Shown here: one piece after another, positions 53,347 to 61,619 of the stretch
How positions within the stretch are numbered: the stretch's first letter is position 1
Layout: each line of letters starts with the position of its first letter
Position numbers and translations under genes: made by a program
The notes under the pieces: model-generated
The model's input: only the letters and a program-made list of their open reading frames with translations
Told to the model about the DNA's origin: nothing
Database searches by the model: none
Source of the DNA: Fidelibacterota bacterium
Lineage (GTDB): Bacteria > Fidelibacterota > Marinisomatia > SCGC-AAA003-L08 > TS1B11
Direction: 5' to 3'
Assembly (NCBI GenBank): GCA_020354025.1
Contig: CP070638.1
Location: 124,001-188,000, forward strand
Length of the DNA stretch: 64,000 bases

Positions 53347-53975
53347 TGGCGTCGATTTTTGATAGCCCCCTGTTCTGGATCATAGCCGTCTGGTGGCTGT
53401 TGACCACCCTGCTGGGGAGTAAGGCCCGGCGACGGAGGGCGATGCAGGCACGGTCCGCGCAACCGCCGGACCAACCAGCTACTCCTTTCGAGAAGGTACA
53501 ACAGAAAGTAGACTCAGAGTTCTCGCCAGAACAGGAACAACCCGCTGAGGTCGAGATTGAGGGTGAGGTGCTGGAAGCGAAGCCGATGACATCGGCTCCT
53601 GGACTTCAGGAGTATCCGGACGGAACACGAGCGGCTCCACCTACAAGACCGACTTCCCCCCTGGAAGATCTCTTCCGCAAACTGGGCATTTCCGAGGAGC
53701 TGGTCCCGGGAGTACTTCGTCCTGAGGAGGAAGAAGCCCCTCTGGTCGAGGAGCTGGAAATCACTACCACACCTGAATACGCAGAAGAATCGCCCACGCT
53801 ACAGCCTGTGGAACCTCCACCGACAGGTGCCAGGGAGTATATCCCTGCTCCCACGCGCTACCACTATCCGCTGTTGGCTGAAACAACTCGGGCGCGGTTG
53901 ACACCTCTCCAGCAGGTTGTAGTATTTAAGGAGATCCTGGACCGCCCCTGGGCTTTGCGGCGGCTAGTACGATAG
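53346..53975 (+). CDS. Membrane-anchored protein with acidic Pro-rich linker, floA neighbour
   Basis: A 209-residue protein: one N-terminal membrane segment (SPLFWIIAVWWLLTTLLG) followed by a basic stop-transfer stretch, then about 140 residues rich in Pro, Glu and Thr, predicted disordered, and a conserved-looking end LTPLQQVVVFKEILDRPWALRR. The ATG overlaps the floA stop (TAATG), so it is translationally coupled and probably part of the FloA/NfeD assembly. I do not recognise a named family. The C-terminal helix could be an interaction motif. Confidence 0.75.
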   Translation: MASIFDSPLFWIIAVWWLLTTLLGSKARRRRAMQARSAQPPDQPATPFEKVQQKVDSEFSPEQEQPAEVEIEGEVLEAKPMTSAPGLQEYPDGTRAAPPTRPTSPLEDLFRKLGISEELVPGVLRPEEEEAPLVEELEITTTPEYAEESPTLQPVEPPPTGAREYIPAPTRYHYPLLAETTRARLTPLQQVVVFKEILDRPWALRRLVR

Positions 53976-54026
53976 TCAGTCAGGGCGAGCATAGTCACTC
54001 TTGTTAGCTGCCGGCCCGTTCCCTTA

Positions 54027-54626
54027 CTAAGGCTGGATAGGCAGGCTATCGTAAATCGCCTGCAGTTGCTCATGGAGCTCCTCAAGGGTGCCGTTGTTCT
54101 GGACAACAAAGTTGGCTCGGGCTGCCCGCTCTTCATCGGTGAACTGTAGGCGCATGCGCTTGCGAATATCCTCTTCGGTCAGAATTCCTCGTGCCACAGT
54201 CCGCTCAACCCGCAGCTCCTCATCGGCTACTAGCGCCAATGTGTAATCTAGGTGGTGCTCCAGATGGGCTTCAAAAAGCAGAGGAGCGTCCACTATGAAT
54301 ATGGCAGCTCCCTTCTGGTCGGCGGTGGCAAACTCACGCTTGGCTACCCATATTACCTCGTGGTGGACGATATCGTTGAGCTGCTGCTGCTGCTCCGGTG
54401 TGGAAAAGGCATAAGCGGCTAGCCGCCCGAAGTCGATTTCCCCTGCTTTGTTGAGTACTGCCTCCCCGAAGGCTTCAATTACCGCCTTACGCGTTGGCTG
54501 GTGGTGCTGAAGGATAAGTTTGGCTTCCACGTCGGCATCGAATACCTGAGCGCCTCGCTCCTTGAAAAAACGGGCCGCAGTGGACTTACCCGAACCGATC
54601 CCGCCCGTGATCCCGATGCGTAGCAT
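54027..54626 (-). CDS. coaE: Dephospho-CoA kinase
   Basis: The last step of coenzyme A synthesis. The P-loop GITGGIGSGKST begins at residue 5, DADVEAK and VDAPLLFEAHLE follow, and the C-terminal half carries the family's RxRLQFTDEERAARA-type segment. ATG 54626 has AGGAGG six bases upstream and gives 199 residues, the usual size; the longer upstream frame overlaps adk and is a shadow. It follows adk by 19 bases. Confidence 0.94.
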   Translation of the reverse strand: MLRIGITGGIGSGKSTAARFFKERGAQVFDADVEAKLILQHHQPTRKAVIEAFGEAVLNKAGEIDFGRLAAYAFSTPEQQQQLNDIVHHEVIWVAKREFATADQKGAAIFIVDAPLLFEAHLEHHLDYTLALVADEELRVERTVARGILTEEDIRKRMRLQFTDEERAARANFVVQNNGTLEELHEQLQAIYDSLPIQP

Positions 54627-54645
54627 ACTCAGCCTCCTGGAGTGA

Positions 54646-55308
54646 TCAGCTCCTGTTTGGTTTATCAGGCAGGACTGCCTGGATGTTTTGGAAAATCTCG
54701 TCCACCGTCCCGTCCCCAGCCACCTCTTTGAGTAGACCGGTGGGACTGTAGTAGGCCAGCAGTGGAAAGGTCTGTTCCTGGTAAACGTCAAACCGCTTCC
54801 TGATAGTCTCAGGTCGGTCATCCTCACGCAGGATAAGCTCGGTAGCGCCGCAGGCGTCACATACACCAATAGTCTTTGGTGGATTGATGACTAGGTTGTA
54901 TACCGCCCCGCACCGTGCACAAGAGCGGCGGGCGGCAAGGCGGGTGAGAATCATGTCCTGGTTAACCGATATGGCAACAATGATGTCAAGAGTGACGTCC
55001 AACCGCTCCAGAATGACGGTCAGGCCTACTCCCTGGGGCACCGTGCGAGGGAAGCCGTCCAGAATGAAGCCGCCAGCGGCGTCCTTCTCTCGTAGCCGGA
55101 CCTCCACCATAGCCAGGATGACGTCATCGGGCACCAGCTGGCCTTTATTCATATATGACTGGGCTTTCTGGCCTAGTTTCGTCTTCTTCCTGACATGGTC
55201 CCGTAACATGTCGCCGGTGGCAACCTGGGGAATGCCGAGGTGTTCTGCTAGGCGCCGGGCCTGGGTTCCCTTACCTACTCCCGGCGGGCCGATGAGAATC
55301 AGGCGCAT
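54646..55308 (-). CDS. adk: Adenylate kinase with zinc-binding LID
   Basis: Interconverts ATP+AMP and 2 ADP. The P-loop GPPGVGKGT, ATGDMLR, the DGFPRTVPQ block and the LID domain with a four-cysteine zinc site (CARC and CDAC) are present. It is 220 residues, the long-LID form. ATG 55308. It is followed by coaE and sits downstream of the nucleoside transporter gene by 25 bases, so it is likely part of a nucleotide metabolism run. Confidence 0.96.
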   Translation of the reverse strand: MRLILIGPPGVGKGTQARRLAEHLGIPQVATGDMLRDHVRKKTKLGQKAQSYMNKGQLVPDDVILAMVEVRLREKDAAGGFILDGFPRTVPQGVGLTVILERLDVTLDIIVAISVNQDMILTRLAARRSCARCGAVYNLVINPPKTIGVCDACGATELILREDDRPETIRKRFDVYQEQTFPLLAYYSPTGLLKEVAGDGTVDEIFQNIQAVLPDKPNRS

Positions 55309-55333
55309 ACAACTATCCTCATTTTAAATGAAT

Positions 55334-56962
55334 TCACAATATTAGCCCTGCTACGGTAGCGGTAAGCCAGGAGGCAATAGCCCCGCCGAACATGGCACGC
55401 AGAGCGATGCGACCTAGCTCCCCTCGGCGTTTGGGTATGAACGCGCCGATACCGCCCAGTTGAATGCCTATCGATGAAAAATTAGCGAATCCGCACAGAG
55501 CATAGGTGGCGATAATCTGGGCGCGCTCATCCAGGATATTTTCGTGAATATACCCCCCCAAGGTGCCATAGGCCACGAACTCGTTGAGTGAAATCTTGAT
55601 ACCAAGCAGGTTGCCCACCTCATCAGCGTGTTCCCAGCTGACACCCATAAGCCAGGCCAGGGGACTTAGGATGGATCCGAACAGCGTCTTCAGGGAACCG
55701 GGGAAAATGCCGCTGTATTCCTGCTTGATGGGAGAGAAGATCGACGTATAGTCGTACTGGGTTAGCTGGCCGCCCAGAAGTGTGCCGTCAATGATTCGGT
55801 CAAGCCAGTTAAGCATCACGTCGGCTACTGCGATAAGGGCGATAAAGCCTATTAGCATGGCCCCCACATTGACGGCCAGCTTCAGCCCGTCTCTGATCCC
55901 CCGAGCCGCTGCTTCGATAACATTCGAGCCGCTTTCGATGGGGGGTAAGTCCACGTCTCCGGCCGTAACGGAGTGCTCGGTTTCGGGATAAATAAGCTTG
56001 CCCACAGCCAGGGCCGCCGGAGCCGACATGACCGAGGCCGCCACTAAGTGGCCCGCGCTAATGCCCATGGCGATGTAACCTGCCAGAACCCCGCCGGCGA
56101 TGGTGGCGAATCCCCCTACCATAATTGTAAGCAGCTCGGACGTGGTCATTTCCGGGAGAAATGGCTTGATCAACAGGGGGGCTTCTGTCTGGCCGACGAA
56201 AATGTTGGCGGAGCAGGAGAGAGTTTCTGCACCGCTGGTGCCGATTGTCCATTGCATGAAGCGGCTCATGGCGAGAATGACCCGTTGCATAACGCCCAGG
56301 TAGTACAGGACGGACATGAAGCCACCGAAGAAGATGATGGTGGGTAGGACTACGAAAGCGAACTGGTAGCCGAAGCCGGGCCAGCTGCTCCCGCTGGGGG
56401 TAGAGAAGTATTCGCTGTTCACCAGGTTCCCGAAAAGGAATGCGGCGCCGTAATAGGAAAGGTTTAAGAAGTCGGCGATTTTATTCGAGAAAGCATGGAA
56501 AATGGTTTTACCGTAGTTTCCGGAAGCGATTGCACCGGCCACCAGGGCAACCACCAATGCTGCACCCAAGTAGCGGCTGACTAATGAACGCCGAAATCTC
56601 CAGGCATTGACGACAAGGGCAAGTACCAGCAGTAGCATGATCCAGACTGGATTGACGGCGCTTCCGAGGATGACCAGTATACAGCCTAAAACCACAGCCC
56701 CCGCCACCACGGCCAGCGTATAGAGGTTGCCGTTTGTAGCGTTCCTGATGTCCTGCTGAAACAGGTACAGGACCACTAGCAGGCCCAGTAGCATCATCCC
56801 TATATAGCTCCAGGCATTTTCCTGAAGAATTACGATGGCGAAGAGGAACTGAAGCGCCAGCCCCCACATGATAGGCCGGAGCCTGACTTTGCGGCGGTTC
56901 ACCGATATCCCCCAGGCAATGGTCAGTAAGACCAGCATGCCGGCCAGGCTGATCAATCGCAT
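55334..56962 (-). CDS. nupC: Concentrative nucleoside transporter with extra N-terminal membrane region
   Basis: A CNT/NupC-family symporter. GGFMSVLYYLGVMQRVI, the GTSGAETLSCSANIFVGQTEAPLLI block and SNEFVAYG-like SLNEFVAYGTLGG mark the transport core. It is 542 residues; usual bacterial NupC is about 400, and the extra 120-150 residues at the N-terminus add membrane segments. AAGGA six bases before ATG 56962 lies inside the short thymidine-kinase-like frame upstream. With udk and cdd downstream of the same promoter it forms a pyrimidine nucleoside uptake and salvage set. Confidence 0.9.
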   Translation of the reverse strand: MRLISLAGMLVLLTIAWGISVNRRKVRLRPIMWGLALQFLFAIVILQENAWSYIGMMLLGLLVVLYLFQQDIRNATNGNLYTLAVVAGAVVLGCILVILGSAVNPVWIMLLLVLALVVNAWRFRRSLVSRYLGAALVVALVAGAIASGNYGKTIFHAFSNKIADFLNLSYYGAAFLFGNLVNSEYFSTPSGSSWPGFGYQFAFVVLPTIIFFGGFMSVLYYLGVMQRVILAMSRFMQWTIGTSGAETLSCSANIFVGQTEAPLLIKPFLPEMTTSELLTIMVGGFATIAGGVLAGYIAMGISAGHLVAASVMSAPAALAVGKLIYPETEHSVTAGDVDLPPIESGSNVIEAAARGIRDGLKLAVNVGAMLIGFIALIAVADVMLNWLDRIIDGTLLGGQLTQYDYTSIFSPIKQEYSGIFPGSLKTLFGSILSPLAWLMGVSWEHADEVGNLLGIKISLNEFVAYGTLGGYIHENILDERAQIIATYALCGFANFSSIGIQLGGIGAFIPKRRGELGRIALRAMFGGAIASWLTATVAGLIL

Positions 56963-57156
56963 CTGGATTCCTTATCGGTATTAAATTTTTCCACGGGTAG
57001 AGGTTCAAAACACCGTCGGCGGCGGGCTTCGTGGATGTTGGTCTTGCCGCTGAACATACCGCCGCTTATTGCTTCGATCGGGCCTACCCAACTGTCAGGC
57101 AGGTCTGTTTGACTTGAACCGTCGTATGGGCTACTATGATCGGATAAGCGGATCAT
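56953..57156 (-). pseudogene. Truncated thymidine-kinase-like frame
   Basis: A 67-codon frame starting at ATG 57156, which overlaps the udk stop (ATGA) and has GGAGG ten bases upstream, so it should be translated. After about 22 non-conserved residues it reads GPIEAISGGMFSGKT, very close to the P-loop of TK1-type thymidine kinases (usually GWIEVI.GPMFSGKT), then ARRRRCF, where those enzymes have IRR.RRA. It stops inside the first codons of nupC, so about two thirds of the kinase is missing. I read it as a deletion remnant in a salvage operon; a short functional peptide is possible. Confidence 0.5.
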
Positions 57157-57821
57157 GGTGTGATCACCTCCCCCTTAGCTTGGTCCTCGCCCAGCAGAGC
57201 GGCGATTTTTGTCGTCAGGATGTCGATAGCCACCCGGTTATGGCCTCCTTCAGGAATGATAATGTCCGCGAACCGCTTGGTGGGCTCTACGAACTGGGTG
57301 TGCATAGGGCGTACCGTCTTGTAGTACTGATCTACCACCGATTCAAAAGAGCGCCCCCTGGTCTTGATGTCCCGCGTCATCCGGCGGATGAAGCGTACAT
57401 CATCGGCAGTGTCCACGTAGATTTTAATATCCATGAGCTCACGGACGGCGGCGTCGGCCAGTACCAGGATGCCCTCGAGAATGAGAATCCGGTGGCCGCT
57501 TATCTGTCTGGTATCGTCCTTGCGCGTATGGGTGGTATAGTCGTAGATAGGAACGTCCACGGACCTGCCGCTCAGGAGGGCTTGCATGTCCTGTCGCATA
57601 CGCTCGAAATCCACCGATTCGGGGTGGTCGAAATTGATCCGCATGCGCTCGGCGGGCGGCAGATGGCCCAGGTCGTGGTAGTAGGAATCCTGTTCCAACA
57701 CCACCACTTCATCGCGCCCCAGCTCTTTCATCAAGGCCTTGGCTATAGAGGTTTTACCCGACCCGGTGCCGCCTGCGATGCCGATTAGTATGGCTCTTGA
57801 ATTAGGATTTTCCGAGGTCAA
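57153..57821 (-). CDS. udk: Uridine kinase
   Basis: Phosphorylates uridine and cytidine in pyrimidine salvage. The P-loop GIAGGTGSGKTS is near the N-terminus, QDSYYHD, NFDHPESVDF and YDYTTHTR follow, and RRMTRDIKTRGRS is the family's LID-like block. The best start I see is TTG 57821, giving 222 residues and overlapping the end of cdd by 20 bases; there is no ATG near, and translation may be coupled to cdd. The longer frame upstream is a shadow of cdd. The thymidine-kinase-like frame begins at its stop codon. Confidence 0.93.
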   Translation of the reverse strand: MTSENPNSRAILIGIAGGTGSGKTSIAKALMKELGRDEVVVLEQDSYYHDLGHLPPAERMRINFDHPESVDFERMRQDMQALLSGRSVDVPIYDYTTHTRKDDTRQISGHRILILEGILVLADAAVRELMDIKIYVDTADDVRFIRRMTRDIKTRGRSFESVVDQYYKTVRPMHTQFVEPTKRFADIIIPEGGHNRVAIDILTTKIAALLGEDQAKGEVITP

Positions 57822-58188
57822 AGGGATACGGCAAAAGTTGCGAAGTGGAAAACTCTTGTTGCGACTGACCATCCGGTCCCGTGACATAGATGGGAATCTC
57901 GCCGCACTGCTCATAGATCACCTGGCGACAGGCACCGCAGGGCGGGGCACTATCATTCGATACGATAACCAGGGCTGTAAAGCTATGCTCGCCCGAGGCG
58001 ATGGCGTTGAAAATTGCTGCCCGCTCGGCGCAGATGGTAGTGGAAAAGGCGCTGGATTCGATGTTACAACCCGGATAGACCTTGCCGGAACCGGTCAGGA
58101 CAGCTGCGCCTACGGGGTAGTGGCTGTAGGGTACTCTGGCTCGTCCCCGGGCTGACTGCGCCTGCTGGACGAGATCAGCTATATCCAT
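57802..58188 (-). CDS. cdd: Cytidine deaminase
   Basis: Deaminates cytidine and deoxycytidine to the uridine forms. The zinc site is complete: CAERAAIFNAI with the catalytic Glu, and PCGACRQV with the two other cysteines; YSHYPVGAAV and GCNIESSAF bind substrate. It is 128 residues from ATG 58188 (GTG 58191 would add one), the usual length for the small tetrameric form. It begins inside the end of the rhomboid gene and overlaps udk. Confidence 0.95.
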   Translation of the reverse strand: MDIADLVQQAQSARGRARVPYSHYPVGAAVLTGSGKVYPGCNIESSAFSTTICAERAAIFNAIASGEHSFTALVIVSNDSAPPCGACRQVIYEQCGEIPIYVTGPDGQSQQEFSTSQLLPYPFDLGKS

Positions 58189-58918
58189 CACGTCTGAAAA
58201 GAAATGTTCGGCCCCGGCTGGAAATTATCATGTAGGAAAAACCGGTCACAAATCCGCCAATATGCTCAAACCAGGCCACGCCGCCAACCAGCTGCCCCTG
58301 CAGGCTGACAAGCCCGTTAATCGCCTGGACTAGGAACCAGAATCCAAGGACTACCATGGCCGGCAGGCGGATGGTGGTGATGAAAATCACGATGAAGACC
58401 AGAACGTGGATACGGGCCCGGGGATAACGCACCAGGTAACCCCCCAGGACACCGGAAACGGCACCGCTGGCCCCCACTACCGGTAGCATGCTGCCGGGGA
58501 TCACGATCAGATGCAAAAGACCAGCGGCCAGGGCTGTCAGGAAGTAGAACAGGGCGAACCGCACATGCCCTAGCGCTCCTTCCACGTTGTCGGCGAAGAC
58601 GTATAGGAAGAGCATGTTGCCTATGATATGCATCCACCCGGCATGGATGAAAGGGGAGGTGAAGAGTGTTACTATTCCCGGCATGAGCCGTACCTCCGTG
58701 TACCCCAGCAGCTCACGATGGTATTCGAGAACAGTCTGGGCTTCGCTGCCCCAGAAATGCGCCGGGATAAGCCCGAATCGTAGTATAAAGACCTGCTGGG
58801 CCATAAGATCCATCAGGAATGTCTGATAGACAAAAACCAACACATTCATAACCAGTATTGAATAGGTCACGTACGGGATGAGGATGCGGGGATTGTCGTC
58901 TTTGTAGGGGAAGAACAT
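58175..58918 (-). CDS. Rhomboid-family intramembrane serine protease
   Basis: A six-helix rhomboid protein. The catalytic Ser lies in VGASGAVSGVLGG (GxSG), the His in WFEHIGGFVTG, and HIIGNMLFLYVFADNVE is the usual first-helix signature with the HxxxN pair. It is 247 residues. ATG 58918 shares one base with the stop of the M23 peptidase gene, so the two are coupled. Substrates are unknown. Confidence 0.9.
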   Translation of the reverse strand: MFFPYKDDNPRILIPYVTYSILVMNVLVFVYQTFLMDLMAQQVFILRFGLIPAHFWGSEAQTVLEYHRELLGYTEVRLMPGIVTLFTSPFIHAGWMHIIGNMLFLYVFADNVEGALGHVRFALFYFLTALAAGLLHLIVIPGSMLPVVGASGAVSGVLGGYLVRYPRARIHVLVFIVIFITTIRLPAMVVLGFWFLVQAINGLVSLQGQLVGGVAWFEHIGGFVTGFSYMIISSRGRTFLFRRDGYS

Positions 58919-61236
58919 TATTCGATGAAGAAGGTTACATTCCTGGCGGCGGTGTTGCCCAGCTGATCGGTGGCTGTGATGGCCATTTTGTGCTTTCCCC
59001 GCTGCAGTAGGGTCGGCAGCACATAAGTTACTGCCTTCCGGGAGGTGTTGTACTCGAAAATCCGGGATTGGTCGTCCAGTGTGAGAGAAATGGCGGTCTC
59101 GTCTTTGATGCCTGCCACCCGGTCCTCGATATTGAAGCGGATTCTCCGTAGGTCAGCCTGGCGGTAAGTGGCGCCGTCTCCGGGCCTCAGGAGGTCAATG
59201 ACCGGCGGCTCGGTCTCTTCCAGAAGAGCAAAAACCTCTCCGCTGGTGAATAGGGTACGGTATGCCCGTGTTCTGATTAGATTGTCGGGATCAGCAGCTC
59301 CTGTGGGTGTCATGAATTCCCACCCCGTTCGCTGGTCCAGATAAAAGATGCCGGCATGGTCAGGAAGTAGTCGATTGGTGGGTGCCAGCATCTTTAGGCC
59401 AGCAGGCCCTTTATAGGGTCGCGTAAAAGGCCCGACCTTTACTGGAAGCATCACGAGTCGGGCGCCTTTGGGCGGGGGTGTCTCGCTCATAGAAAGCCAG
59501 ACGAAGGTGCTGTCATAAAATGTGCCCGGGCGAAAGTCCAGCTGGAAATCCCCAGTGACGTCGGATAGCCGTCCTCGCTTGGTAGGCGGCACTACCACGC
59601 CCGTAATAGGCAGGCGTATCTCGTATGTCGGATCTCCTGTAGGACCCACTTCCCGAGGGGAATCCTTTCGGAATTGGGAGAGACTCACCCGTATGATGAC
59701 TTCCTCCAGGCCGGACAACTGGGATAGGTAGAAGGTAGGTGATACGAAATCCACGGGACTGACCATCCGGGTCGAGTACCGTTGCACACCACCACCGGTC
59801 CGAAGCAGCAGCTCAGGTGGCAGGGGCAGGTAGTAATCACTGCTCACCTGAAAAATGACTCCGCTGTCAAGGTGTTCGATCTGGAGGGTAAACTTGCGCT
59901 GATTGGATAAATGCTTATCAGGGACCAGGCTGAGATGGACCGGTTCGAGTCTGGCTCCCCAGCGGTCCACCCCCACGATCTGGACAATGCGCCGCTGGCC
60001 GGTATTTCTAGGTACCACAAACCGCTGTTGCCGTCCGGCAGGCTGTTTGGCTCGATGGCTGAACTGGTCAACCTGTCGCCCCCGGATATCGAAGAGAAAG
60101 ATATGATACTGACGCAGAGGGGTGCTGGAATCCAGCGTAATAACCCAGCCGTCTTCATTGTCAGACCAGACCGCCGAGGCTTCCAGCCGGGTGGGAGGAG
60201 TATAGGCTAGCACTCCTTGGAGAACGGCTGTGTTACCGCCTTGGTCCCACACCTTGATATGGAAGCGATGATATCCCGGCCCTAACTTGAGCTTAGTGCT
60301 GGAACGGGATTGTACAAATGAAAGGGAGTCGTTGTCGGGGGCAGTGAATAGGCGGTGGAAGTCCGTACGCTGCCGTCGCCACTGGGCATAGTCCCGTTCA
60401 AGTTCCACGAGCTGACCTTCCTCGAAACCGTAGTGGTCGAACTGGATACAGTAGCGCCGGATGCCGTCCACTGTAAGGCTAAGCCCGTAAAGGGTGGGGC
60501 GATAGCGCACTTCAGGCAGCCGGTCGTAAGCCTCCACTGCCAGACCGAAAGGTCCCGCAACAGCGATGGTATCAGCTATAACATACCGTCGGCTTCCGGT
60601 TCTGAGCGCAGGGATGATCGAGGGCAGTGGGCTTCCGTGCGCCACCGTTTCCGGCGAGAGGGGGATTATTGCCAGGGAAGCGATTTCCGGTCCGGCCTCG
60701 TCTTCAAATTCAATACCGTTGGCCAAGGGATTAAGGGGCCGGTTTTTAGCGTCTCGCAGCTCGAAATGCAGGTGGGGGCCGGAAATGGTGCCTGTATCCC
60801 CGGTATACGCGATAACGTCACCCCGCCGTACTGGAATGTCAGAGCGCCCGAACCTCAGGTCCAGAGCGTATTTCCCTTGGCGTTCCTGAAGTGTACGGAC
60901 CCGTCGTTCCAAGCCCGGGGCGAACTTCTGCAGGTGCGCGTATACGGCCAGCCGACGGTCCTTCAGACGCAGATAGATTGCTTTCCCGTAGCCCTGGGTA
61001 CCGACCAGTAGCCGCTCCACGTAGCCGTCCTCGACGGCATAGACCTCATACCCGCTGGTGCCTCTGGTGGCGATATCCAGACCAGCGTGATACCGGCGCG
61101 GGCGCATATCGCCGAAAGTGGCTGTAATCTTGCGGCTGGCTTCAGTAGGCCAATGGTAATCCTGTGCCAGGCCGGGAACTGCAAGCAGGAGCAGTCCAAA
61201 AGCGGCAAGATGATGATAGCGGCAGGAAAAGTACAC
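58918..61236 (-). CDS. Large exported M23 (LytM-type) peptidase
   Basis: An exported 772-residue protein. A signal sequence (AAFGLLLLAVPGLAQ) precedes an M23 domain (about residues 28-165) with the zinc ligands in YHAGLDIA and GPHLHFELRD and the catalytic His in YAHLQKF, so activity on peptidoglycan crosslinks is likely. The remaining 600 residues are beta-rich with several Ig-like segments and end in DQLGNTAARNVTFFIE, resembling a C-terminal Ig-like domain. The start is GTG 61236. It is the first gene of the long minus-strand run through the rhomboid gene. Confidence 0.88.
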   Translation of the reverse strand: MYFSCRYHHLAAFGLLLLAVPGLAQDYHWPTEASRKITATFGDMRPRRYHAGLDIATRGTSGYEVYAVEDGYVERLLVGTQGYGKAIYLRLKDRRLAVYAHLQKFAPGLERRVRTLQERQGKYALDLRFGRSDIPVRRGDVIAYTGDTGTISGPHLHFELRDAKNRPLNPLANGIEFEDEAGPEIASLAIIPLSPETVAHGSPLPSIIPALRTGSRRYVIADTIAVAGPFGLAVEAYDRLPEVRYRPTLYGLSLTVDGIRRYCIQFDHYGFEEGQLVELERDYAQWRRQRTDFHRLFTAPDNDSLSFVQSRSSTKLKLGPGYHRFHIKVWDQGGNTAVLQGVLAYTPPTRLEASAVWSDNEDGWVITLDSSTPLRQYHIFLFDIRGRQVDQFSHRAKQPAGRQQRFVVPRNTGQRRIVQIVGVDRWGARLEPVHLSLVPDKHLSNQRKFTLQIEHLDSGVIFQVSSDYYLPLPPELLLRTGGGVQRYSTRMVSPVDFVSPTFYLSQLSGLEEVIIRVSLSQFRKDSPREVGPTGDPTYEIRLPITGVVVPPTKRGRLSDVTGDFQLDFRPGTFYDSTFVWLSMSETPPPKGARLVMLPVKVGPFTRPYKGPAGLKMLAPTNRLLPDHAGIFYLDQRTGWEFMTPTGAADPDNLIRTRAYRTLFTSGEVFALLEETEPPVIDLLRPGDGATYRQADLRRIRFNIEDRVAGIKDETAISLTLDDQSRIFEYNTSRKAVTYVLPTLLQRGKHKMAITATDQLGNTAARNVTFFIE

Positions 61237-61440
61237 CGGGCGGAAATTTAAAGCATCGGAAAGGGGCAGATTGGGATAATCTGGTAGGAGCAGGCGACCG
61301 ATTTACCTATCAAATATCAGGGGGAATGAGTTATCATCACTGCAAAACCGTCGATGACTAGATCCGGCTAACCTGGGTCATGGGTGATATAAACCGGATT
61401 GCTACGTGCTGTTAACCGCCAAAAAAAGCTATCCGCTCAT

Positions 61441-61480
61441 TAGCAGTGTGGCGCAATATCCACTGCTAGTAACGATATTG
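61441..61480. ncRNA. Possible H-type pseudoknot element
   Basis: TAGCAGTG (61441-61448) pairs with CACTGCTA (61461-61468). Inside its loop, CAATATC (61454-61460) is the exact complement of GATATTG (61474-61480) just outside. The pairings cross, so they make either an H-type pseudoknot (stems of 8 and 7 bases, five-base linkers) or two alternative structures. I do not know which strand is transcribed. Recognition is by base pairing only. Confidence 0.35.
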
Positions 61481-61487
61481 TAGGTAC

Positions 61488-61511
61488 CTCGTAATCCTTC
61501 AGGACTACGAG
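61488..61511. repeat. Near-perfect 24-base inverted repeat
   Basis: CTCGTA-a-TCCT-tc-AGGA-c-TACGAG is symmetric except for one A/C pair, eight bases after the possible pseudoknot. It could be a hairpin belonging to the same RNA, or a protein-binding palindrome for the downstream TetR regulator. Confidence 0.5.
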
Positions 61512-61619
61512 CGACCAACGGCTATAGGATAAAAAAGTACTTGCATGGGGAGTTTACGATATAGTAAATTAATGACAGAAAATGTAAAGTAGTACCAAGA
61601 TCGTAAATTATGTAAACAG

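Larger units (their letters stand above)
61237..61619. other. Divergent intergenic region with structured elements and direct repeats
   Basis: 383 bases between the M23 peptidase (minus) and the TetR gene (plus), with no credible open frame. It holds the nested inverted repeats at 61441-61480, the hairpin at 61488-61511, a 5-base repeat pair TATCC (61430-61434) and GGATA (61527-61531) that encloses both, and an AT-rich segment before tetR with GTAAA at 61564, 61584, 61603 and 61612 and the inverted repeat TTTAC-N6-GTAAA at 61553-61568. The AT-rich part is a likely promoter/operator region. Confidence 0.45.

Noticed and set aside
54627-54869. 81-residue N-terminal extension of CoaE
   Set aside because: It lies over the adk coding sequence in another frame; ATG 54626 has AGGAGG at ideal spacing and the P-loop follows at once.
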